34,174 bases of DNA from Mycobacterium sp. 1165178.9. Its GTDB lineage: Bacteria > Actinomycetota > Actinomycetes > Mycobacteriales > Mycobacteriaceae. A program made the translations under genes and the position numbers. The notes beneath the pieces were generated by a model, which had not been told where the DNA came from, made no database searches, and saw nothing but the letters and a program-made list of their open reading frames with translations. Where the stretch lies: positions 1-34,174 of the forward strand of contig NZ_LZMB01000298.1 of the NCBI RefSeq assembly GCF_001673555.1, read 5' to 3'. Shown in pieces: positions 26,575 to 33,182 of the stretch; positions within the stretch are counted from its first letter, which is position 1, and each line of letters starts with the position of its first letter.

Positions 26575-27141
26575 CTATCGCCCAGCGCGTAAACCGTCGA
26601 CGACGACGTCGGTCACCCGCTCGGCCAAATCCGAGTTGTAGGCCTCCATCGCCTGGCACCCGACCATGATCGCCTTCACTTCGCGCACGCCGACGTCGCG
26701 GCGCGCGGAGCCCGCGCGCTGCGCGGCCCGCAGCAGCTGGTCGAGCATGGACATGAACGCGTCCTCGGCGTCGGGGGCGGCGGTGGCAATGTCGATCCCG
26801 AGCCCGGCCAGCGCGTCGGCCAGACCGCGGTCCGTCGCGCCCCACTGCAGCACCATCGAGCGCAGGAAGGTGAAGAGCGCTTCGCCGGGCCCTTCGGATT
26901 CCAGCAGGGCGCGGCCGTCGTCGACGAGCCGCCGCATCCGGTCCTCGATGACCGCCTGGAACAGCGCCTCCTTCGTCGGAAAGTGCCGATAGACGGTGCC
27001 GGCCCCCACTCCGGCCCGCCGCGCGATCTCGTCGATGGGCACCGAGAGGCCCTCGGCCGCAAAGGTTTCGTAGGCGACTTCCAGCACGCGCGCCCGGTTG
27101 CGCGCTGCGTCGGCGCGCAGCGGCCGTGCGGGTTGCGCCAC
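26575..27141 (-). CDS. TetR family transcriptional regulator
   Basis: A 188-residue TetR protein. The N-terminal part has ARNRARVLEVAYETFAAEG and a helix-turn-helix VPIDEIARRAGVGAGTVYRHFPTKEALF (about 34-61); the rest is helical and would bind a ligand. The GTG at 27139-27141 has GAGGAG 8 nt upstream; the frame is open further but this start fits best. It is divergent from the SDR gene with about 100 bp between, where an inverted repeat lies over a near-consensus promoter, so it likely represses the SDR gene and itself. Confidence 0.9.
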   Translation of the reverse strand: MAQPARPLRADAARNRARVLEVAYETFAAEGLSVPIDEIARRAGVGAGTVYRHFPTKEALFQAVIEDRMRRLVDDGRALLESEGPGEALFTFLRSMVLQWGATDRGLADALAGLGIDIATAAPDAEDAFMSMLDQLLRAAQRAGSARRDVGVREVKAIMVGCQAMEAYNSDLAERVTDVVVDGLRAGR

Positions 27142-27159
27142 CTGTTCACTCCTCAGAGG

Positions 27160-27219
27160 TTGACAAAACGGGGCGTGCGTTCCATATAGTAGCAATCAAC
27201 CGGAGCGATCGCCCCGTTT
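27160..27219 (+). promoter_or_regulatory. SDR promoter with 10-bp inverted repeat (candidate TetR operator)
   Basis: TTGACA (27160-27165) and TATAGT (27185-27190) form a promoter for the SDR gene (spacer 19 bp; CATATA at 27183 gives 17). AAACGGGGCG (27166-27175), between the boxes, is repeated inverted as CGCCCCGTTT (27210-27219), 44 bp centre to centre or about four helical turns. The layout suggests cooperative binding of two TetR dimers or DNA bending. Binding is inferred. Confidence 0.5.
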
Positions 27220-27244
27220 ACTCTACAAGTTCAAGGAGCCGATC

Positions 27245-28156
27245 ATGGCGAAGTGGACCACCTCGGACATTCCCGACCAAACCGGACGGGTCGCCGTCAT
27301 CACCGGAGCCAACACGGGCCTGGGCTACGAGACGGCCCTGGCGCTGGCCGACCACGGTGCCCACGTGGTGCTGGCGGTCCGCAACCTGGACAAGGGCAAG
27401 GACGCGGCGGCCCGGATCACCGCCCAGAGCCCGCATGCCGACGTCGCGCTGGCAGAACTCGACCTCACGTCGCTCGCCTCGGTCCGGGCGGCGGCCGAGC
27501 AGCTGCGATCCGCGCACGAGCGCATCTACTTTCTGATCAACAACGCCGGGGTGATGTACACGCCGAAGTCGAACACCAAGGACGGCTTCGAGCTGCAGTT
27601 CGGCACCAACCACCTCGGCCACTTCGCCTTCACCGGCCTGCTGCTGGACCGGCTGCTGCCGGTCGCCGGCTCGCGGATCGTCACGGTCAGCAGCGTCGGC
27701 CACCGCATCCTCGCCGACATCCACTTCGATGATCTGCAGTGGGAGCGCCGCTACAACAGGGTCGCCGCCTATGGGCAGGCCAAGCTCGCCAACCTGCTGT
27801 TCACCTATGAACTGCAACGACGGCTCGCCCCGCACGGCACGACGATCGCCGCGGCCGCGCACCCCGGCTTCTCGGACACCGAGCTGATGCGCCACCTGCC
27901 CGGTGCCCTCGATTCGGTCTTCCGGATCGCAGCCCCCCTCGTGACTCAGGACGCGGCCGGCGGTGCGCTACCCAGCCTGCGGGCCGCCACTGATCCGACA
28001 GTGCAGGGCGGCCAGTACTACGGCCCGTCCGGCTTCGCCCAGTCGCAGGGCTCCCCGAAGATCGTCGGCTCCAGCAAGAAGTCGCACGACGCCGAGCTGC
28101 AGCGTCGCCTTTGGGCGGTGTCGGAGCAACTGACCGGCGTGACGTACCCCGTCTAA
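27245..28156 (+). CDS. Short-chain dehydrogenase/reductase (Rv0439c-like)
   Basis: A 303-residue classical-type SDR of the protochlorophyllide reductase/retinol dehydrogenase-like group. The cofactor-binding TGANTGLG is at 20-27, NNAG at 99-102, the catalytic serine at 149/150 (TVSSVG), and Y176-x3-K180 (YGQAK). A family-typical C-terminal segment ends in ELQRRLWAVSEQLTGVTYPV. It probably reduces or oxidises a hydrophobic alcohol/ketone with NADP; the substrate is unknown. AAGGAG lies 8 nt upstream of the ATG. It is divergent from the TetR gene and likely repressed by it. A second, gutted copy sits upstream of moeA2 (31775-31942), the position this gene has in M. tuberculosis. It overlaps the convergent M24-like gene by 4 bp. 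Confidence 0.92.
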   Translation: MAKWTTSDIPDQTGRVAVITGANTGLGYETALALADHGAHVVLAVRNLDKGKDAAARITAQSPHADVALAELDLTSLASVRAAAEQLRSAHERIYFLINNAGVMYTPKSNTKDGFELQFGTNHLGHFAFTGLLLDRLLPVAGSRIVTVSSVGHRILADIHFDDLQWERRYNRVAAYGQAKLANLLFTYELQRRLAPHGTTIAAAAHPGFSDTELMRHLPGALDSVFRIAAPLVTQDAAGGALPSLRAATDPTVQGGQYYGPSGFAQSQGSPKIVGSSKKSHDAELQRRLWAVSEQLTGVTYPV

Positions 28157-28851
28157 CCCAGGTCGAGCAGCTGCTCGTAGAAGCCGCCGAAGCCGCGCGG
28201 GCGATCGACGAGGTGGATCTCGAGGATCCAGTGGCAGATTCGCCCGCGCGGGTCGGTGCGGCGCATCGGCTTGTTCGATCCGGGCATGATGATCCACTCG
28301 ACGCCGGGGCCGGCGATCTTCTTGTGCGGGAACTCGCCGATCAGATGGCCCGCGATCCGGCTGCCCCACTCGAAGCCCTCGGCACGGGCCACCCCGACGA
28401 CGTAGTCGAACAGCTCGGCGCCGGTGATCTCGGGATGGCCGGCGTAGTGGTCTCGGCCGGCCTCCCACACGCGCGGTAGGGCATCACGAAGGGCCGTCTT
28501 GTGCGGGTCGTTGCCGAGCACGAACGTCCGCCCGAAATCGGCCTCCCACTCCTCGAAGATCGGGCCCAGGTCGAGGAAGACGATGTCGTCGTCGACGATC
28601 ACGCGATCAGGCGGGCGTTCCTGGAACGGCTGGAGCGTGTTCTCCCCGGCCCGCACGATCCGCCGGTGCCAGTGCCGGGTCACCCCGAACATCTCGCCGG
28701 CGAGGTCGTGGATCTCGTCGGAGAGTTCCTTCTCGGCCAGCCCAGGCCGGATCATGGCCCGGCGCTCGATCTCGTCGAACAGCTGTGCGGCTTTGCGTTC
28801 GGCGTCGAGCAGCCGTTGCACCCGAACATCTTCGGCGGTCGATCGGTCCAC
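28153..28851 (-). CDS. M24 (methionyl aminopeptidase/creatinase-fold) family peptidase
   Basis: A 232-residue pita-bread-fold protein that lacks the extra N-terminal domain of proline aminopeptidases. The five metal ligands of family M24 can be placed at D94 (FLDLG), D105 (EADFGR), H169 (IAGHLIGE), E211 (WILEIHL) and E226 (GGFYEQ). It therefore probably retains a dimetal site and could be an aminopeptidase or a related hydrolase. It is unlike the housekeeping methionine aminopeptidases in sequence around the active site. The GTG start at 28851 is 7 nt after TAGCAT (28859-28864, minus strand). It is divergent from the cupin gene with 29 bp between. The specific substrate is unknown. Confidence 0.8.
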   Translation of the reverse strand: MDRSTAEDVRVQRLLDAERKAAQLFDEIERRAMIRPGLAEKELSDEIHDLAGEMFGVTRHWHRRIVRAGENTLQPFQERPPDRVIVDDDIVFLDLGPIFEEWEADFGRTFVLGNDPHKTALRDALPRVWEAGRDHYAGHPEITGAELFDYVVGVARAEGFEWGSRIAGHLIGEFPHKKIAGPGVEWIIMPGSNKPMRRTDPRGRICHWILEIHLVDRPRGFGGFYEQLLDLG

Positions 28852-28880
28852 ACCGGCGATGCTATGCGCACACTGGAACC

Positions 28881-29375
28881 ATGTCCCTCGTCGTGCCGCC
28901 CTACCCGCCCGCCCGATACACCAAAGACGAACCGGAGATCAGCGCCTGGCTCAAGCGGGCCGATCAGCCGCCCGACTACGAGACGTCCGGGGTCAGGTAC
29001 CACTACCTGGCCAACCAACAGGACACCGCCGGCGACTACGGCCTCTACCGCGTCGACATCGCCCCGGCCGGCGGCGGTCCCCCGGCGCACTTTCACCGCG
29101 CCATGTCCGAGGCGTTCTTCGTCTTGTCCGGAACGATGAAGCTCTACGACGGCACCCAGTGGGCCGACGGCCACCAGGGCGACTTCCTCTACGTCCCGCC
29201 CGGCGGCGTGCACGGTTTTCGCAACGAGGCGGACGAACCGGCGTCGATTCTGATGTTGTTCGCACCTGGCGCGCCCCGCGAGGCCTACTTCGAGGGCTTC
29301 GCGGCGCTGGCCGACATGACCGACGACGAGCGCCGGGAATGGTTCATCCGGCACGATAATTTCTGGGTGCAGTAA
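28881..29375 (+). CDS. Cupin-domain protein
   Basis: A 164-residue single-domain cupin. Motif 1 contains H70, H72 and E77 (PPAHFHRAMSEAFFVLSG), and motif 2 contains H111 (GDFLYVPPGGVHGFRN). This is the usual three-histidine/one-glutamate metal site. Family members are dioxygenases, isomerases or sensors; the sequence does not say which. The ATG at 28881 is preceded by a weak GGAACC; the upstream part of the open frame is antisense to the M24-like gene. It is divergent from that gene and may share its regulation. Confidence 0.88.
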   Translation: MSLVVPPYPPARYTKDEPEISAWLKRADQPPDYETSGVRYHYLANQQDTAGDYGLYRVDIAPAGGGPPAHFHRAMSEAFFVLSGTMKLYDGTQWADGHQGDFLYVPPGGVHGFRNEADEPASILMLFAPGAPREAYFEGFAALADMTDDERREWFIRHDNFWVQ

Positions 29376-29448
29376 ACCCTTGCATTAATGCGAAATTTCC
29401 TCTGCCGTAACGTTTCTGATCGTTGCCCACCGCGAAAAGCGATGGGCG

Positions 29449-29454
29449 TAAGGT
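29449..29454 (+). promoter_or_regulatory. Candidate -10 box (leaderless) for the arginine-rich ORF
   Basis: TAAGGT fits TANNNT and ends 6 nt before the GTG at 29461. TTGCCC (29423-29428) lies 20 bp upstream, a little far for a -35 box. The region 29376-29420 is unusually AT-rich for this chromosome. Confidence 0.4.
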
Positions 29455-29460
29455 GTGGCC

Positions 29461-29799
29461 GTGCGAACGAGAAAGCCGTCGAAGCGGGCTGCGGCCTGGA
29501 TGCGGCAACGGATCGATTGGTCGATGAGTGCCCCGGTGATGATCGATCTGCGAATCAAACGCCGGAAACCCCGGAGCGCACCGGACTTTCGGCCGCATCC
29601 ACCGGCGCCGGTCGCCGTTCGGGCACGCGGCATTCGGGTGATCGGCTATCAGCGCGGCGGGCGTGGACTACGTGATCGGGCCCGGGCACGCTTGACCCTC
29701 GCGCCCGCGGCGATGACGCGGCGGCCGCGCGCGTCGGGTCACCGTCGGCGCACGGCCGCCGTTGCGGCCAAGGACGCGGGTTACGGGCGCAGCAGATAA
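29461..29799 (+). CDS. Small arginine-rich basic protein (hypothetical)
   Basis: A 112-residue open frame in which about a quarter of residues are arginine (27 of 112), with further lysines, so a very basic protein that may bind nucleic acid or be an artefact of GC-rich DNA. The leaderless-type promoter at the start supports it, and no other long frame in this stretch looks coding. The third codon positions are G/C-rich but not uniformly so. The last 19 bp overlap the 3' end of the convergent monooxygenase. I do not recognise a family. It could be a chance frame; treat as hypothetical. Confidence 0.4.
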   Translation: MRTRKPSKRAAAWMRQRIDWSMSAPVMIDLRIKRRKPRSAPDFRPHPPAPVAVRARGIRVIGYQRGGRGLRDRARARLTLAPAAMTRRPRASGHRRRTAAVAAKDAGYGRSR

Positions 29800-31232
29800 T
29801 CTTCGGCGACCATGCTGCGAGTGCGCTCGAAGAATGTCCGGCCGCTATAGGGCAATTGGGTGACGACCTTCCCGCTGGGATGCCGAAAGTAGTTGGTACA
29901 GGCAAGCCAGACTTTGCCCGCCATCGCGGCCTGGATCTCGTCGTTGTAGCGGCGTTGCGCCTCGGCCGTCACCTCGACGGTGCGCGCCCCGCGCCCGCCC
30001 ATCACGTCGAGGATGTGCCGGATGAAGGTCGTCTGCGCCTCGTGGATATAGATGATCGAGTTGACGCCGTTGGTGTTGGGGCCATACAGCACAAAGAAAT
30101 TCGGATACCCGGTGACAAGCGTGCCCAGGTATGCCTCCGCACCGTCACTCCAGTCTTCGCGAAGGTGGCGGCCGCCGGCACCGTACACGTCGATGCTGGC
30201 CAGATAGTCGGCGGCGGTGAACCCGGTGCCGTAGATGATGGTGTCGACGCGGTGTTCGACGCCGTCAACGGTACGCACGCCGCGTTCGGTCAGTTCGGCG
30301 ATCGGAGCCGTTTCCAGGCTGACGTTGGGCAGTGCGAACGTGGGGTACCAGTCGCGCGACATCAGCGGCCGCTTGCATCCGGCGGGATAGTTCGGTGTCA
30401 GCTTCGCCCGCAACTCGGGGTCGGCCACCTTGCGTGCCAGGTAACTGCGGGCAAGCTCGGTCGCTTCGAGGGTCTGTGGGTGGTCGATGTCGAAGCTGGA
30501 CGACTCGTAGGCATCGAAGGCCTCGTCGCGCAGCTTCTGCGCGGTGGCCGGTTCACGTTCGAACAACTCGTGCTGCTCGCGGGTGAACGGGAAGTCGAAT
30601 CGCGGTGCGATCCATATCGGGGTCCGCTGAAACACGGTCAGGTGGGCGGTCTTTCGCGCTATCGCCGGCACGTACTGGATCGCGCTGGCGCCGGTGCCGA
30701 TCGAAGCGACGCGCTCTCCGTCGGTCGACCTGCTGTGGTCCCAGCGCGAGGAATGAAACCGGCGCCCGCGAAAGCGCTTCGCCCCCACGATATCCGGGAT
30801 GTGCGGCACATCGAGCATCCCGACAGCGCTGACCACCACATCGAAGTCGTGCTGTCGGCCGTCGTCAGTGGTCAGCGTCCAGCGGCGCCGCGAGTCCGAC
30901 CAACGCGCGGTGGTGATGGCGGTGTTGGCCCGCAGGCGCCAGGCGAGCTTGTGCTCGGCCGCCACCCTCTCGAGATAGGCGAGGATCTCGGGCTGGTTGG
31001 CATAGGTCTTGCTCCAACGAGGGTTGGGTGCAAAGGAATACGAGTAGAGGTGCGACGGGACGTCGCAGGCCGCGCCCGGAAAAGTGTTGTGGCGCCAAGT
31101 CCCGCCGAATCCCCCGGCACGGTCGAAGATCGTGAAGTCGTAGCCCGCGTCGGCGAGCTGGATCCCCATCGCGATTCCGCCTGCGCCTGCGCCGATGATC
31201 CCGACCGAGGGCTTGGCGGCCGCTATGCCCAT
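29781..31232 (-). CDS. Flavin-binding Baeyer-Villiger-type monooxygenase
   Basis: A 483-residue class B flavoprotein monooxygenase. The FAD-binding GAGAGG is at 14-19 (KPSVGIIGAGAGGIAMG), the BVMO fingerprint FxGxxxHxxxW is exact at 154-164 (F154, G156, H160, W164), and the NADPH-binding GTGASA follows about 20 residues later. Such enzymes insert oxygen next to ketones or oxidise heteroatoms; M. tuberculosis has several, including the EthA prodrug activator, but this cannot be identified as a specific one. The ATG (31230-31232) lies inside the 3' end of the VOC gene, a 10-bp overlap showing cotranscription; an upstream in-frame start is not favoured. Confidence 0.93.
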   Translation of the reverse strand: MGIAAAKPSVGIIGAGAGGIAMGIQLADAGYDFTIFDRAGGFGGTWRHNTFPGAACDVPSHLYSYSFAPNPRWSKTYANQPEILAYLERVAAEHKLAWRLRANTAITTARWSDSRRRWTLTTDDGRQHDFDVVVSAVGMLDVPHIPDIVGAKRFRGRRFHSSRWDHSRSTDGERVASIGTGASAIQYVPAIARKTAHLTVFQRTPIWIAPRFDFPFTREQHELFEREPATAQKLRDEAFDAYESSSFDIDHPQTLEATELARSYLARKVADPELRAKLTPNYPAGCKRPLMSRDWYPTFALPNVSLETAPIAELTERGVRTVDGVEHRVDTIIYGTGFTAADYLASIDVYGAGGRHLREDWSDGAEAYLGTLVTGYPNFFVLYGPNTNGVNSIIYIHEAQTTFIRHILDVMGGRGARTVEVTAEAQRRYNDEIQAAMAGKVWLACTNYFRHPSGKVVTQLPYSGRTFFERTRSMVAEDYLLRP

Positions 31233-31702
31233 TGCGCAAAGTACGGTCGCCCGGGCCGGCTCTTTTCGACCAGGATGAACACCACGCCCCATGGATCGAC
31301 GAACCAGGTGGTACGAACCCGCGCCACGTCCGCGATTCCACTGACCAGGAAGCGCACCCCCTTGGACTCCAGTTCCGCGCGGGTGGCGTCGATGTCCGCA
31401 CAGATCAGTCCGACGTGCGAGAGCCCGGGGTCGGTCAGCGTGCGGCCGTCATCGGGAGGCCCGCTTTCGGCTCCGAGGTATTCGATCACCTCGAGCACCC
31501 TGTCACCGTCGTCTTCGAATCCGAGGATGGCCGCTTTCATGCTGGGATCGGCCACCAATTCGCCCATGTCGTCGCGAATGGCGTTGCCGGACATGACATA
31601 TGGGGGCGACAGGACGCGCAGGCCCAACACATCGCGGTAGAAAGCCACCGCGGCGTCGCAATCCGGAACGCACACGCCGGTGTGAGCCAAACCGGTAATC
31701 AC
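31223..31702 (-). CDS. VOC superfamily (methylmalonyl-CoA epimerase/glyoxalase-like) protein
   Basis: A 159-residue protein with two VOC modules: one beginning GLAHTGVCVPDCDAAVAFYRDVLGL with H7, and one beginning LSHVGLICADIDATRAELESKGVRF. A glutamate near the end of each half (RVLEVIEYLG, VVFILVEKS) completes the likely metal site. Pattern and length resemble methylmalonyl-CoA epimerase or glyoxalase. It overlaps the monooxygenase by 10 bp and may act on the same substrate pathway (inference). The GTG start is 6 nt after TAAGGT (31709-31714, minus strand), so it is probably leaderless and heads the pair. Confidence 0.88.
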   Translation of the reverse strand: MITGLAHTGVCVPDCDAAVAFYRDVLGLRVLSPPYVMSGNAIRDDMGELVADPSMKAAILGFEDDGDRVLEVIEYLGAESGPPDDGRTLTDPGLSHVGLICADIDATRAELESKGVRFLVSGIADVARVRTTWFVDPWGVVFILVEKSRPGRPYFAQWA

Positions 31703-31708
31703 GTTCTC

Positions 31709-31714
31709 ACCTTA
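31709..31714 (-). promoter_or_regulatory. Candidate -10 box (leaderless) for the VOC-monooxygenase pair
   Basis: TAAGGT on the minus strand ends 6 nt before the GTG at 31702. The same hexamer and spacing occur before the arginine-rich ORF (29449-29454). Confidence 0.45.
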
Positions 31715-31774
31715 CGTCGACGGGCCCACCCGCCCATCCGGCAGCGGCAGAACCGAATGAGTATGTTTTGGGGG

Positions 31775-31942
31775 ATGCCTTCCAACGACGCAGGGACTCG
31801 CTCGTGGTCGAAGGGTGACGTCCCGGATCAGAGCGGCCGCCCGAAGCTCGTCGAATCCAGCGCCCAGTCCCACGACGAGGAACTGCAGCGCCGGCTCTGG
31901 GCCGTGGCCGAAGGACTCACCGGCGTCAGCCTTCCCGTCTGA
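31775..31942 (+). pseudogene. In-frame fossil of an SDR gene (N-terminal tag fused to C-terminal tail)
   Basis: The 55-codon frame reads SWSKGDVPDQSGR and continues directly with PKLVESSAQSHDEELQRR and then LWAVAEGLTGVSLPV. The first part matches the start of the SDR at 27245 (WTTSDIPDQTGR) and the rest its last 33 residues (PKIVGSSKKSHDAELQRR, then LWAVSEQLTGVTYPV). About 250 codons, including all catalytic and cofactor motifs, are missing, yet the frame is kept. The tails are clearly diverged, so this is an old duplicate or the original copy, not an assembly error. It lies just before moeA2, where Rv0439c lies in M. tuberculosis. It could still make a small peptide; a run of G before the ATG may act as a ribosome site. 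Upstream ATGs at 31757 and 31763 are also in frame. Confidence 0.8.
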
Positions 31943-31962
31943 CCCGGGAGATAATGGCTTCG

Positions 31963-33177
31963 ATGCGCTCAGTCGCCGAACATCAGCGGGTCGTCACCGA
32001 GTTGATTCGTGCGCGCCCGCCGGTCGCGGTCCCGCTGGCCGATGCCCAGGGCCTGGTTCTGGCCGAGGACGTGGTGGCGCAGCTGGCGTTGCCGGTCTTC
32101 GACAACTCCGCGATGGATGGTTATGCGGTGCTCGCCGAAGACACGGCGGGCGCGACGCCCGAGAACCCGGTGGTGTTGCGCGTCGCCGAGGACATTCCGG
32201 CCGGGCGCACCGACGAACTGACGCTGCAGCCCGGCACGGCGCACCGGATCATGACGGGCGCTCCGCTGCCGGCCGGGGCGACGGCCGTCGTGCCGGTGGA
32301 GGACACCGACGGCGGCGTGGACGTGGTGTCGATCCGCGCGCCGCGCACGGCCGGCAAGCACATCCGCCGCGCGGGTGAGGACGTCTCCCCCGGCACCACG
32401 GTCTTGCGGCAGGGTCAGGTCGTGACGCCAGCCGTGCTCGGCTTGGTGGCGGCGCTGGGCATCGCCGAGTTGCCGGTGATCCCGCGCCAGCGCGTGCTGG
32501 TGATCTCGACCGGATCGGAGCTGGTGACACCGGGCACCGCGCTGCTGCCCGGGCAGATCTACGAGTCCAACTCGATCATGCTGGCCGGGGCCGTCCGGGA
32601 TGCGGGCGCCGATCTGGTCGCCGTCGCGACCGCGGAAGACGAAGTGGCCCAATTCAGTTCGATTATCGATCGATACGCGGGCTCCGAAAACCAAGTCGAC
32701 CTGATCATCACCAGCGGCGGTGTCAGCGCCGGCGCGTACGAGGTGGTCAAGGACGCGTTCGGGCGCGAGGGCGACCAGGGCGTGGAATTCGTCAAGGTCG
32801 CCATGCAGCCGGGCATGCCGCAGGGCGTAGGCCGGGTGGGCGGCGCGACGATCGTCACGTTGCCGGGCAACCCGGTGAGCGCGCTGGTGTCCTTCGAGGT
32901 GTTCATCCGGCCCGCGCTGCGAAAGGCCATGGGCCTGCCGTACCCGGAACGCCCGCACCGCACGGCCATCCTCGCCGAGTCGTTGACGTCGCCGCGCGGC
33001 AAGCGGCAATTCCGCCGAGCGGTGCTCGACGACGACGCCAGCACGGTCACCAGTTACGGACCGCCAGCGTCGCACCACCTGCGCTGGCTCGCGTCGGCGA
33101 ACGGACTGCTGGACATCCCAGAGGACGTCGTCGAGGTGCCCGAGGGGACCCGACTGCAGGTGTGGGATCTGCGTTAG
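31963..33177 (+). CDS. moeA2: Molybdopterin molybdenumtransferase MoeA2
   Basis: A 404-residue MoeA-family protein that inserts molybdate into adenylylated molybdopterin to form molybdenum cofactor. Visible features are FDNSAMDGYAV (about 47-57), the MPT-binding core ITSGGVSAGAYEVVKDAFG (about 248-266), and the loop TLPGNPVSALVSFEVFIRP (about 305-323). The sequence is close to my recollection of Rv0438c, which also starts MRSV. The ATG at 31963 gives that start; another ATG at 31954 with GGGAG close upstream would add three residues. It follows the SDR fossil after about 20 bp, and converges on the MFS gene after 5 bp. Confidence 0.95.
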   Translation: MRSVAEHQRVVTELIRARPPVAVPLADAQGLVLAEDVVAQLALPVFDNSAMDGYAVLAEDTAGATPENPVVLRVAEDIPAGRTDELTLQPGTAHRIMTGAPLPAGATAVVPVEDTDGGVDVVSIRAPRTAGKHIRRAGEDVSPGTTVLRQGQVVTPAVLGLVAALGIAELPVIPRQRVLVISTGSELVTPGTALLPGQIYESNSIMLAGAVRDAGADLVAVATAEDEVAQFSSIIDRYAGSENQVDLIITSGGVSAGAYEVVKDAFGREGDQGVEFVKVAMQPGMPQGVGRVGGATIVTLPGNPVSALVSFEVFIRPALRKAMGLPYPERPHRTAILAESLTSPRGKRQFRRAVLDDDASTVTSYGPPASHHLRWLASANGLLDIPEDVVEVPEGTRLQVWDLR

Positions 33178-33182
33178 CGAGG

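Noticed and set aside
29344..29633. Minus-strand frames opposite the arginine-rich ORF
   Set aside because: No ribosome site or promoter, and no conserved pattern; they overlap the cupin end.
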